A stretch of 64,000 nt of DNA. It comes from Micavibrio sp. UBA6929. GTDB taxonomy: Bacteria > Pseudomonadota > Alphaproteobacteria > Micavibrionales > Micavibrionaceae. The stretch is from NCBI GenBank assembly GCA_002448815.1, contig DKAJ01000009.1:1-64000 (forward strand), read 5' to 3'. The notes below the pieces were generated by a model. That model had not been told where the DNA came from. It searched no databases and saw only the letters and a list, made by a program, of their open reading frames with translations. A program made the translations under genes and the position numbers. Of the stretch, positions 16,525 through 24,902 are shown in pieces. Each line of letters opens with the position of its first letter. Position 1 is the stretch's first letter.

Positions 16525-19500
16525 TTATTCGCCCCCATCAAAAGTCATGTCCATATCATCCTGATTAGACCATTCTGCAATGCGCGCTAGGTGCTCATAA
16601 TCATTATAACGCAAACGATTTTGGGGATTAGGCAAGCTGGTATAAGGCGCCCCATCAACATTATATGCCGTAATCAAGCGCTGTAATTGTGTCTCGACTT
16701 TATCACACAAAGCCGTCAGATCATCGTTCAGTTCAATCCGTTTTCCTGATGATTGCCCTGAACTGATCACCCAATATCCCGCGTAATCCGCATCCAAAGC
16801 AGGCACATGCTCAAAGCCTCCATCACGCAAAATAATACCTTCTAATGGCAACTGAGGCAGATCACCCGCTTCTAATTTTGCCTTGGTGTAACTGCCAGAT
16901 GTTTTATAATCAATCAGCGCGGCGCAATGCGGATCCTCGCGTGAAATATCGATACGATCGGCGCGCGCCGTTAATGTAAAATCATCGGCTTTACTTTGAA
17001 TAACCGTATGACCAGTAACCTCAAAAAAGCCAGGTTTATATCGCTCCCGCCATGCCAATTCTTGCGTGACATAAACATCTAAAGCTTTCTCAAATTGTGG
17101 CTGCCAGAAAATCCATAAATGCGTATCTTCACAAAATTTATAAAAAGATTCTTCTGCAATCTGCATTAAAACCTGCAGGGCATTATCAGGAATTTCTTCA
17201 GCGTACTTACGGTTAAACTGATCCAAAATATCATGGACAATACTGCCGCGCATGGCCGCAATTTTTTCCTCGCACAAGGGCGGCAATTTAATCAATTTTA
17301 AAATCTGTGACGCATAAATACTGTATGGATCTTTCAGCCATGTTTCAATTTTTGTCACCGACAATTTCGTCGGCCGTACGCTTATATCTGGGGCGGGTGC
17401 GGGCTGTAAAAACGTAACTGGGTTGTGACGCACATCAAGATAATTTTTCCAAGACAAAACCGTGTTGTCATACGCACGCGATACATCCGCGCCGGCTATC
17501 TCGGCAAGAACATGTAACTTCTGCAGCCAACGACACGGCACCGAAGGACTACCACCTATGCGTGTAGAGCGAGTCATAACAACATGAGACTGACAAAACC
17601 CCTGAACAAAATCATGCGCCGATAGACTTAATGACTGATCACTGGTGGGCAAGCCAAACTGTTCTTGCATTGGTCGTGACATCCACGGATCAACAGAGTC
17701 ATCTGCGGGCCACACACCTTCATTCAAGCCAGCCATCACAACAAGGTCTGCATCAATGACACGCGCCTCCATTTGGCCTAATATTTGTACGCGTGGATGT
17801 ATGCCATAACGTTGCCGCAGAACGCCCGAAGAAAGCGCTATGTCAAATAAATGACAATAATCCGTCAGCGCAATATCACTAAACAATCCGCCAAGTTTCG
17901 AAAATTGATTCAGTGCATTATGAATATCGCGCCCATCTTCGACATTATAAACATGACCCAGCACATCAAAACCATCAAAAGACTCTATCGCAAATTCACC
18001 TAAATGCAGCGCCTGCGAAACAAAGAGATGAACCTTAACAAAATGACTAAAACCAGAGGATTGAACCGCACTTGACACTCCGTGAACCCACCTAACAAAG
18101 GGAATAAATTCCTGAAAGAAGCTTGTCACCACAGGTGAAACACCCTGTAGGGTCAGGCAATTTTCATCATAATCACGCACAAACGTAGACCAAGATAAAT
18201 GACGATCATTTCTAAGCAATTGTTTTTCTAATTGACATATAATTTCAGCCTTGTCTGCAGGCGTATGTACAGTCATACACAATGAATTCTTAAGAACCGC
18301 CATCAAACGAACAGGGTCATATATATCTTTCATAAAATTTGCGACTAATGTCATATAAATCGCAAGAGAGCTTTTTGACAATGGCTGCCCCGCAGAGTCA
18401 TCAAGGTTCACCCCCCAGCGCGCACATACATTCAGTACGCGCCGTGACAAGTTTCGATCGGGCGTAATTAAGATTGCTTTTTTATCTTTTCCCTCAAGAA
18501 CAGACCGCAACCATAACGCGATTATTTCTGCTTCATCTTGCTGCGTTTCTGTTTCGTATATAGAAACATCGCTCAATCCAAATTGAAAATCATCTGCAGA
18601 TACATGCTGTATGTTTTTCTCGCGCCAAGCCATCGTCCCATGATCATGCGCCATAATTTCACGCGCCAAAACATGACGCGCCTGCAATTTATTTTCATCA
18701 TATCCATGAAAAACAGATGGCCATTTTTTGACCTGATCAGGCCGTACATTCATCCGCGAAAGCAGCTTTTTAAAACCACCTTGAGGGTGAGAAAAAGGCA
18801 CCTCATCCCAGCGAGAAAAATCCTCGCCCAGATCAAAGCCAGGTAAAACCACTTGACCATTTGGAAGACCTGCAACGCATTTCAAAAATTCTGCCGTCGC
18901 AGGAATTGACCCTGTCGATCCCGCCGCGATAACACGATCACTTGCAGGATGCTTTGTCCAAAATTCGGTTAACCTGCGAATTAAAATATCACGGCGAAGC
19001 GCCGCATCGATGACGCCTTTTTCACGCAAAATTGCGGGCCAATATTCACTGAGAATTTTCAAGAAATCGAGTGTAATTTGCCAGTGCTTTGCAAAGTCTT
19101 CTGGGACAAGATTCACCAGATCAGATAAATCCAATCCCTCGGTATAGACCTGATCCATTAAATGAGCGAGCGCCCCTGCAAGCTCCATCGCTTGGCCTAA
19201 CGTATCAGTACGACCAGGCACTTTTTGGATCAACTGCGCGAGAAGAGCCTGACGTTCAAGCGGATCAATCGCAGGCGGCACATCCAACAACAAATCACCA
19301 TGTCCCGCCATCAATAAAGACAAATCATCTTCATCAAATGATCCAATCACATGAATACGCGGCAATAACAATGCACGCCCTTCTGCCAGTGATAAAAATG
19401 CGTCTTGCAGCGCGCGCGCCGCGCGGCGTGTTGGCAAAAACACCATCATACGCGCCAAGCCTGTTACATCATCGCCAGCTTCTTCAATCAACCCTTGCGC

Positions 19501-19566
19501 CAGCATACGCGAAAAAGGCAATCCTGCCTCAATCGAATAAACGTGCTGCGTGGCAAGGTGGCTCAT
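16525..19566 (-). CDS. addB: Double-strand break repair protein AddB
   Basis: 1013 residues, the expected size for alphaproteobacterial AddB. The N terminus has a degenerate helicase region (MVFLPTRRAARALQDAF). The C-terminal PD-(D/E)XK nuclease domain includes TKIETWLKDPYSIYASQIL, MRGSIVHDILDQF and the catalytic CAALIDYKTSGSYTKAK. AddB is the partner of AddA in the RecBCD-like resection enzyme. Its start overlaps the nucleotidyltransferase stop by 4 bp and its stop abuts the AddA start, indicating a coupled operon. Confidence 0.94.
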   Translation of the reverse strand: MSHLATQHVYSIEAGLPFSRMLAQGLIEEAGDDVTGLARMMVFLPTRRAARALQDAFLSLAEGRALLLPRIHVIGSFDEDDLSLLMAGHGDLLLDVPPAIDPLERQALLAQLIQKVPGRTDTLGQAMELAGALAHLMDQVYTEGLDLSDLVNLVPEDFAKHWQITLDFLKILSEYWPAILREKGVIDAALRRDILIRRLTEFWTKHPASDRVIAAGSTGSIPATAEFLKCVAGLPNGQVVLPGFDLGEDFSRWDEVPFSHPQGGFKKLLSRMNVRPDQVKKWPSVFHGYDENKLQARHVLAREIMAHDHGTMAWREKNIQHVSADDFQFGLSDVSIYETETQQDEAEIIALWLRSVLEGKDKKAILITPDRNLSRRVLNVCARWGVNLDDSAGQPLSKSSLAIYMTLVANFMKDIYDPVRLMAVLKNSLCMTVHTPADKAEIICQLEKQLLRNDRHLSWSTFVRDYDENCLTLQGVSPVVTSFFQEFIPFVRWVHGVSSAVQSSGFSHFVKVHLFVSQALHLGEFAIESFDGFDVLGHVYNVEDGRDIHNALNQFSKLGGLFSDIALTDYCHLFDIALSSGVLRQRYGIHPRVQILGQMEARVIDADLVVMAGLNEGVWPADDSVDPWMSRPMQEQFGLPTSDQSLSLSAHDFVQGFCQSHVVMTRSTRIGGSPSVPCRWLQKLHVLAEIAGADVSRAYDNTVLSWKNYLDVRHNPVTFLQPAPAPDISVRPTKLSVTKIETWLKDPYSIYASQILKLIKLPPLCEEKIAAMRGSIVHDILDQFNRKYAEEIPDNALQVLMQIAEESFYKFCEDTHLWIFWQPQFEKALDVYVTQELAWRERYKPGFFEVTGHTVIQSKADDFTLTARADRIDISREDPHCAALIDYKTSGSYTKAKLEAGDLPQLPLEGIILRDGGFEHVPALDADYAGYWVISSGQSSGKRIELNDDLTALCDKVETQLQRLITAYNVDGAPYTSLPNPQNRLRYNDYEHLARIAEWSNQDDMDMTFDGGE

Positions 19567-20276
19567 GAAAACACCGCCTTCTCAACCGCCACCAAATCAT
19601 CAGGCGTACTAATATGGTGCCAATCACCCTGATGAGGAAAGGCAAACAAACGCCCGTCTTTTTCGGCTTTATCAAGCAAATCTAAATAAGAAAACGCGCC
19701 TGATTGCACACCATCAAAAATGCGCGGATGGTTAATGCGCACACTGGTAAACATATGTGTACCCGTCTTATCAAGCGATCGACGAGCACGCCCATCGGCA
19801 TCAATAAAGTAATCACCAACGCCTTGCGTAACCTTCATACTTTCCACTGGTTGGAGCGCGATCAGAATATCCATTGCCTCGGCGTCCCACATCTGTGCCA
19901 TCTGATCCAAAAGCGTACTTTCAAACGGCACCCAAAATGCATCACCATTCACCACCCAAAAAGGCGCACCCTGAAAATCATCGATAACTTTTTGCAAGCC
20001 ACCGCCCGTATCAAGAATATCCTCTTCAACCGATACGCATACACCCACATCCGTACGCGCACGTGCGTACGCCAAAATTTGCGCAGCCAAATAATGTGCG
20101 TTCATGCAAATTTTCTGTACGCCTGCTTGTTTCAAATGATCAATAATATAATCAACAATCGGACGGTCGCCGACCTGCACCAATGGTTTGGGCGTATGAT
20201 CGGTCAACGGACGAAGGCGGGAACCGAATCCGGCCGCCATGATAAAAGCCTGCGTAGGTTTATCGTGCAAAGACAT
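19563..20276 (-). CDS. murU: MurU-like sugar-1-phosphate nucleotidyltransferase
   Basis: 237 residues. N-terminal MAAGFGSRLRPLTDHTPKPLV (13–33) is the nucleotide-binding signature of the family, followed by VNGDAFW metal-binding and GTHMFTSVRI. In this gene neighbourhood (tsaE–murU–addB) the family member is MurNAc-1-phosphate uridylyltransferase, which recycles cell-wall MurNAc to UDP-MurNAc together with the kinase AmgK. AmgK is normally encoded between tsaE and murU but the gap here is only 21 bp. The exact substrate is therefore inferred from the family and neighbourhood. Confidence 0.8.
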   Translation of the reverse strand: MSLHDKPTQAFIMAAGFGSRLRPLTDHTPKPLVQVGDRPIVDYIIDHLKQAGVQKICMNAHYLAAQILAYARARTDVGVCVSVEEDILDTGGGLQKVIDDFQGAPFWVVNGDAFWVPFESTLLDQMAQMWDAEAMDILIALQPVESMKVTQGVGDYFIDADGRARRSLDKTGTHMFTSVRINHPRIFDGVQSGAFSYLDLLDKAEKDGRLFAFPHQGDWHHISTPDDLVAVEKAVFS

Positions 20277-20297
20277 CCAAAAATAAAATCTATGTAA

Positions 20298-20768
20298 TCA
20301 GAGCGAGAAATCGCCCGTCAGGGTAAAAATACGTTCATCACTATTGTGAATCTGCGCAATCGAAATGTCCACCATCGCAGGTGGTTTCATCCCCATCAAT
20401 CTTTCAGGCCATTCGACCAGTGAAACGCCCTCGGTTAAGCTCTCTTCCCAGCCAAGCTCATACACCTCTTCAGGATCTTCCAAACGGTAAAGATCATAAT
20501 GATAAAGCGCCCCAAACGGCGCGTCGTAATACTGTACCAAGGTAAAAGTCGGACTCGGCACATTCAGGGCATCATCACCCAAAACATGACGAATAAACGC
20601 CCGCGCAAAAACAGACTTTCCCATGCCCAAATCACCAGATAAACCGATCATCAGACCCGCACGATCCGAGCGCGCAGCAACAACCGCATCGGCCACGTGC
20701 TGTGCAAGGGCAATCGTTTCATCTTCATTTCGGGTGATAACTGTGCGCTGCGTCATGCTTTTTTCCAT
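20298..20768 (-). CDS. tsaE: tRNA threonylcarbamoyladenosine synthesis ATPase TsaE
   Basis: 156 residues. Walker A in GLSGDLGMGKSVFARAFIR (from 42), then SPTFTLVQYY and the hallmark HYDLYRLEDPEEVYELGWEE, and VEWPERL. It works with TsaB/TsaD to make t6A37 in tRNAs that read ANN codons. First gene of the tsaE–murU–addB–addA–trxA run. An internal ATG at codon 5 is an alternative start. Confidence 0.95.
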   Translation of the reverse strand: MEKSMTQRTVITRNEDETIALAQHVADAVVAARSDRAGLMIGLSGDLGMGKSVFARAFIRHVLGDDALNVPSPTFTLVQYYDAPFGALYHYDLYRLEDPEEVYELGWEESLTEGVSLVEWPERLMGMKPPAMVDISIAQIHNSDERIFTLTGDFSL

Positions 20769-20777
20769 ACTTTCTGA

Positions 20778-20783
20778 TATAAT
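20778..20783 (+). promoter_or_regulatory. -10 box directly before the 20790 gene
   Basis: A perfect TATAAT at 20778–20783 would start transcription at about 20790, the A of the ATG. No good -35 box is visible. It suggests a second leaderless message in the window. Confidence 0.4.
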
Positions 20784-20789
20784 AATAAT

Positions 20790-21227
20790 ATGAGACGAAT
20801 TTCAAAATGTTTAATTGCCTGCGCGGCCATCTATGCAGGGTTTTCCCTCGCCCCACAAACCGCGCGCGCCCAAGACATCGTCTCGCAGCCGATATGCTTT
20901 AATGTAAAAAACGAGGCACCTTATAAAGTCTATGGCAGTTTTGTCACTGATTATTATACGCGCCCTGACGGCATTCGCGCGCGTCATAAATCGAATTTCC
21001 GCCTCGAAGAAGCCGGCGCAACCCATAAAGAAAAAGGATATCCAATTGACCGCGCCGAGTTTTGCACATTCGGCCCGTTTTATCCTGGCCGCAAATTAGA
21101 GCTCGTCATCAGAACGCTGGTACCAGTCTTTTCATGTAAAACGCGTATCGACCAAGGTGAAATTGTGATCCAAGGACACCGCAAACCAGAAGGCGGCACC
21201 GAAACTACAGCCAAATGCTTTGAGTAA
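20790..21227 (+). CDS. Secreted hypothetical protein with four conserved-looking cysteines
   Basis: 145 residues, family not recognised. Sec signal peptide 1–27 (cleavage after ARA, before QDIVS). The mature part is about 118 residues, with cysteines in QPICFNV, AEFCTFG, FSCKTRI and TAKCFE, enough for two disulfides, and a mainly strand-forming pattern. No ribosome site; the ATG lies 6 nt after a TATAAT box, so probably leaderless. It starts 21 bp from the divergent tsaE gene. Confidence 0.8.
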   Translation: MRRISKCLIACAAIYAGFSLAPQTARAQDIVSQPICFNVKNEAPYKVYGSFVTDYYTRPDGIRARHKSNFRLEEAGATHKEKGYPIDRAEFCTFGPFYPGRKLELVIRTLVPVFSCKTRIDQGEIVIQGHRKPEGGTETTAKCFE

Positions 21228-21268
21228 CGGCGCGCGCCCTTAAAAAATTTATAGATATATAACGCGAA

Positions 21269-21757
21269 TTAATCATCGACCTTATCGGCCTTACCTTCGA
21301 TAGCTTTTTGCTTGGACTTGCCTTTGGCCTTGTCCTCTTCTTTCGAGGTAATGTCAATTTTGCGCGCACTAGATTCCGGCACAACGCGGCGCAAATGAAT
21401 ATTCAAAAGTCCGCGTTCAAGACTGGCGCCCTGCACTTCAATCCCATCAGCCAAAATAAAGCTTCGCTGGAACTGACGCGCGGCAATACCACGATGCAAG
21501 AAAATGCGCTCGCCCTCGTCTTGTTGTTTGCCGCGAATAATCAACTGATTATGCTCGACCTCGACATCCAATTCATCCATTGAAAAGCCTGCAACCGCAA
21601 GCGTAATCAACAAACCATCTTCGCCAATTTGTTCGATATTATATGGGGGATAACCTTCATTCGCCGATTTGCGAACGCGGTCAAAAGTTTTTTCAAACTC
21701 GTCAAAGCCCAAGAAAAGCGGGCTATCAAATAAAGTTAAACGACCTGTAGTATTCAT
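21269..21757 (-). CDS. Small heat-shock protein, Hsp20/IbpA family
   Basis: 162 residues. The alpha-crystallin domain runs from about 35 to 130: NIEQIGEDGLLITLAVAGF, LIIRGKQ, HRGIAARQFQRSFILADGI and the GLLNIHLRR beta-strand. The C terminus is a Lys/Glu-rich tail (KEEDKAKGKSKQKAIEGKADK). Members are ATP-independent holdases that keep heat-denatured proteins soluble. GAGGAG is the ribosome site. A heat-shock (RpoH) promoter lies about 80 bp upstream. Confidence 0.94.
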   Translation of the reverse strand: MNTTGRLTLFDSPLFLGFDEFEKTFDRVRKSANEGYPPYNIEQIGEDGLLITLAVAGFSMDELDVEVEHNQLIIRGKQQDEGERIFLHRGIAARQFQRSFILADGIEVQGASLERGLLNIHLRRVVPESSARKIDITSKEEDKAKGKSKQKAIEGKADKVDD

Positions 21758-21835
21758 GGTTCAAGTCTCCTCTTGTTAAAATGAGCAAGTCTATCAATCA
21801 AGCGACCCAACAATAGGCATCGCTTATACATAAAT

Positions 21836-21863
21836 ATATAGAAAGGCTTTTGAAAAAATCAAG
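21836..21863 (-). promoter_or_regulatory. Probable heat-shock (RpoH) promoter of the Hsp20 gene
   Basis: On the minus strand CTTG (21863–21860), an 18-nt spacer, then CTATAT (21841–21836). This matches the alphaproteobacterial RpoH pattern CTTG-N17/18-CYTATNT. It leaves a 5' leader of about 75 nt before the start codon, long enough for an RNA thermometer, though I could not identify a ROSE-type element by eye. Confidence 0.45.
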
Positions 21864-21872
21864 TCTTGGTGA

Positions 21873-22052
21873 TTACGATTTCACAAACAAGCGATCACAA
21901 TACCCGCAAACAACCTGATCTTGCCCGTCAAAGCTGTACCAGACTTGCGGATGACCAAGCGCACCGCCACCGCCATCGCACACAACTTCGTCCGCATCAG
22001 GTGATACGGTAACAATTTCACGCTCAATTTTTGCAGGAGTATCTGTGCTCAT
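21873..22052 (-). CDS. CHCC zinc-finger mini-protein
   Basis: 59 residues. It ends ALGHPQVWYSFDGQDQVVCGYCDRLFV. C25, H34 and C49-x-x-C52 form the C-H-C-C pattern of the zf-CHCC family (the family of mitochondrial complex I subunit NDUFS6), common as a single-domain protein in Alphaproteobacteria. The function of the bacterial proteins is not well established; a link to NADH dehydrogenase is inferred from the mitochondrial relative. It is transcribed in the same direction as the Hsp20 gene and lies just upstream of that gene's promoter. Confidence 0.85.
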   Translation of the reverse strand: MSTDTPAKIEREIVTVSPDADEVVCDGGGGALGHPQVWYSFDGQDQVVCGYCDRLFVKS

Positions 22053-22111
22053 AAAACTTTACCATTCCTTAAACATTATGATGAAATATACTATAGTCAT
22101 GTTTATGCGTA

Positions 22112-22504
22112 ATGAAAAGACCGATCACAATGAAATCAACGATAGACTTTATCGATAATTCCGCCGCTACCGAGCAATTTATCTGTATCCATATTAATGC
22201 AACCGCCATTTTACCAAGCTGGCGCGATTCTATGCTGGCGCAAGATTGGCTTACGCCCGATGGCAAGCTTAAACCCGCCCAAGCGCTCAGCCCCAATGCG
22301 CAGGCACAGCGCCGCGAAATCGAAGAAGCCCTAGACCAAGGCAAACCTATTATGAAGCCTATCCTTGGCATCGGCATCATGGATAATGTTGAAATCGGGT
22401 CAGGCCGCGCAACACTGACCACATTATTATCACAAGGCGTCACGGTTATTCCCGTACACATCCATCAAAGCAACGAAAAAGAGTTTGAGCCTTATATGGC
22501 ATAG
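22112..22504 (+). CDS. Hypothetical protein, 130 residues
   Basis: Not recognised. Soluble, no signal peptide. The middle (AQRREIEEALDQGKPIMKPILGIGIMDNVEIGSG) is helical then Gly/Ile-rich, and the C terminus has VTVIPVHIHQSNEKEFEPYM. A TATACT box at 22087–22092 would start transcription shortly before the ATG. An in-frame ATG at 22130 is an alternative start. It is divergent from the zinc-finger gene and alone on its strand before the HAD gene. Confidence 0.65.
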   Translation: MKRPITMKSTIDFIDNSAATEQFICIHINATAILPSWRDSMLAQDWLTPDGKLKPAQALSPNAQAQRREIEEALDQGKPIMKPILGIGIMDNVEIGSGRATLTTLLSQGVTVIPVHIHQSNEKEFEPYMA

Positions 22505-22541
22505 CCACTCTTCCCTCATGGCGCGTAATATCCAAAAAATT

Positions 22542-22562
22542 CTGACGATCTTTGATCATCAG
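22542..22562. repeat. Inverted repeat before the HAD gene
   Basis: CTGACGATC-TTT-GATCATCAG: 9-bp arms with one mismatch around a 3-nt centre. No T tract follows, so it is not a standard terminator. It could be an operator or a hairpin in the leader of the HAD gene. Confidence 0.3.
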
Positions 22563-22620
22563 CCCTCTTGATATGCATTCAATGCGCACTACCTGGTAAA
22601 CAAAATATCCGGAGATCTAT

Positions 22621-23406
22621 ATGCCCTATACAAAAATACTGTTAACGTTCCTCTTTATTTGTCTGGCAGGAACGCATTCACCCGCCATGTCCGCACAGGA
22701 CGCCTCAACATCTGAACATCCGCTGCCGTCCAAACCAAAAGTCATTTTTTTTGATGTCAACGAAACACTACTCGACCTCGAAGCAATGCGACAATCCGTT
22801 GGCGCAGCCCTTGGCGGTCGCAATGATTTGTTACCCTTATGGTTCTCAACAATGCTCCATTATTCACTGGTTGATACCGTTACTGAACGCTATCACCATT
22901 TTGGTGAAATCGGCGTCAACGCCCTATTAATGGTTGCCAAAATCAACAACATTCCCTTAACGGCGGCCGATGCAAAACAAGCAATTATCACCCCTTTACA
23001 AAGCCTGCCGCCTCATCCTGATGTGAAAGAAGGCCTCCAAAGATTGAAAGACCAAGGCTATACCCTCGTCAGCTTAACCAATTCATCGAACAAAGGTGTA
23101 CAAACACAATTTGAAAATGCTGGATTAACGCAGTTCTTTGATAAACGCCTCAGCATTGAAGATATTCAAACCTACAAACCGCATATATCCGCTTATACAT
23201 GGGCGGCAAAAGAAATGAACATAGACCCTCAAGATGCCCTGATGGTCGCTGCGCATGGATGGGATACCGCAGGCGCCAAAGCCGCAGGCATGCAAGCCAT
23301 ATTTGTCGCACGCCCTGGCAAAGTCACATACCCATTAGCCATACCAGCCAACGGAACAGTCAGCACAATCACACAATTAGCTGACATGCTAGAGGCTCTG
23401 GATTAG
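22621..23406 (+). CDS. Exported HAD-family hydrolase, haloacid dehalogenase type II-like
   Basis: 261 residues. It begins with a Sec-type signal peptide (about 1–25, cleavage near AMSA-QD). The HAD fold follows: motif I VIFFDVNETLLDLEAMR, motif II SLTNSSNKGV, motif III YKPHISAYTWAAKEM and motif IV VAAHGWDTAGAKAAGM, all typical of L-2-haloacid dehalogenase-type proteins. In motif I the second Asp position is Asn (D-x-N), as is usual for dehalogenase-type HADs that lack a phosphatase Asp. Export is unusual for this family. CGGAG ribosome site lies 7 nt upstream. The substrate is unknown. Confidence 0.8.
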   Translation: MPYTKILLTFLFICLAGTHSPAMSAQDASTSEHPLPSKPKVIFFDVNETLLDLEAMRQSVGAALGGRNDLLPLWFSTMLHYSLVDTVTERYHHFGEIGVNALLMVAKINNIPLTAADAKQAIITPLQSLPPHPDVKEGLQRLKDQGYTLVSLTNSSNKGVQTQFENAGLTQFFDKRLSIEDIQTYKPHISAYTWAAKEMNIDPQDALMVAAHGWDTAGAKAAGMQAIFVARPGKVTYPLAIPANGTVSTITQLADMLEALD

Positions 23407-23423
23407 TGCCACGCTCAGGATAA

Positions 23424-24806
23424 CTAAGCATTAAAGCGCCATTTCGGCCCTTCGGGCGTATCCTCGACAACAACGTTCAAAGCGCTAAGCTCATCACGCA
23501 GTGCATCGGCCTTGGCCCAATCTTTATCTTGCTTGGCCTGATGACGCGCCGCGACCAATGCATCAATATCGCTATGATCACCGCTTGCGCCGCCCTTGGC
23601 GTAACCCAGCCATTCATCAGGATCCGATTGCAAAACGCCCAGCAATGCGCCCGCCTGAAGCAACGCCGCCTTATCCTGCGGCGCGCGCGTTTCTTGCGCT
23701 TTTTTCGCCAAGGCGCTCAACACAGACAAGGCCTTTGGCGTATTCAAATCATCACAAAGCGCCTGTAAAAACTCATCACCAAGCGTGGCATCGGGCGCAT
23801 CAGCAACATCCGCCAAATCTTTCACCGTTTTATAAAGACGATCTAACGTCTTTTTATTTTGCTGAATTTTATCTTCCGACCAATCAAGTGGCTGGCGATA
23901 ATGCGCAGATAACAACGTCAGGCGCAGTGCCTCACCCGGGAAATCTTCGATCAAATCATGGGCAAGCTTAAAATTGCCAAGTGATTTTGACATCTTTTCG
24001 CCGTCCACGGTGACAAAACCATTATGCACCCAATAACGGGCAAAACCGCCTTGATCATGCAGCTCACCATGCGCGCAGCAACTTTGCGCGATCTCATTTT
24101 CATGGTGCGGGAATTTCAAATCCGCGCCGCCGCCATGAATATCAAAAGGCAATCCCAAATGCTTTTCCGCCATGGCAGAACATTCAATATGCCAACCTGG
24201 ACGGCCACGTCCCCACGGACTCTCCCAGCCGGGCTCATCCTCGGATGAAGGCTTCCACAAAACAAAATCTGCCGCATCCTTTTTGTACGAGGCCACCTCA
24301 ACGCGCGCACCGGCAATTTGCTCGTCACGGCTGCGGCCTGATAGACCGCCATAGGCTGGGTAACTTGGCACATTAAATAAAACATGCCCATCCGCGGCGT
24401 ACGCATGGTCGCGCTCAACCAGCTTTTCAATCAAATCAATCATCTCGCCGATATGCGTCGTCGCATGGGGCTGAATATCAGGAGCACTCACGCCAAGCGC
24501 CGCCATATCCTCGTTATATATACGCGTATATTTTTCGGTAATTGCGTTAATCGGCTCTCCGCTATCGCGCGCGGCCGCCATAATTTTATCGTCAACATCT
24601 GTAATGTTCGAAACATAAGTCACCTGCGGATACAGGTGGCGCAAAACCCGCACCAACAAATCAAACACAACCGCCATGCGTGCATTACCAATATGCGCGT
24701 AATTATAAACCGTCGGACCACAGGCATAAACGCGAATATCATCGGGATTAATTGGCTCAAAAATCTGTTTTTCGCGCGCCAAAGAATTATATAACTGCAA
24801 TGCCAT
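23424..24806 (-). CDS. cysS: Cysteine–tRNA ligase
   Basis: About 460 residues. Class I synthetase: NYAHIGNARM (HIGH motif at about 38–41), zinc ligand context TVYACGPTVYN and WHIECSAMAEKHLG / HHENEIAQSCCAHG, and KMSKSLGNF near 270. It charges tRNA-Cys. An ATG two codons upstream (24812) exists, but the AGGT ribosome site is 9 nt from 24806 and only 3 nt from 24812, so I prefer 24806. Confidence 0.97.
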   Translation of the reverse strand: MALQLYNSLAREKQIFEPINPDDIRVYACGPTVYNYAHIGNARMAVVFDLLVRVLRHLYPQVTYVSNITDVDDKIMAAARDSGEPINAITEKYTRIYNEDMAALGVSAPDIQPHATTHIGEMIDLIEKLVERDHAYAADGHVLFNVPSYPAYGGLSGRSRDEQIAGARVEVASYKKDAADFVLWKPSSEDEPGWESPWGRGRPGWHIECSAMAEKHLGLPFDIHGGGADLKFPHHENEIAQSCCAHGELHDQGGFARYWVHNGFVTVDGEKMSKSLGNFKLAHDLIEDFPGEALRLTLLSAHYRQPLDWSEDKIQQNKKTLDRLYKTVKDLADVADAPDATLGDEFLQALCDDLNTPKALSVLSALAKKAQETRAPQDKAALLQAGALLGVLQSDPDEWLGYAKGGASGDHSDIDALVAARHQAKQDKDWAKADALRDELSALNVVVEDTPEGPKWRFNA

Positions 24807-24902
24807 GGTCATTTACCTAAAGTCTGGGTGTTTTTTTACTGGAAAATATAGAAAAAAACCGCTAAGACCAAGGCCTAAATGAAAATATGAAGGATAAAAA
24901 CA

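Noticed and set aside
21229..21238. Self-complementary GGCGCGCGCC after the secreted-protein gene as a terminator
   Set aside because: As RNA it would form only a 3-bp stem with a 4-nt loop, and the following T/A tract is not a proper U run.
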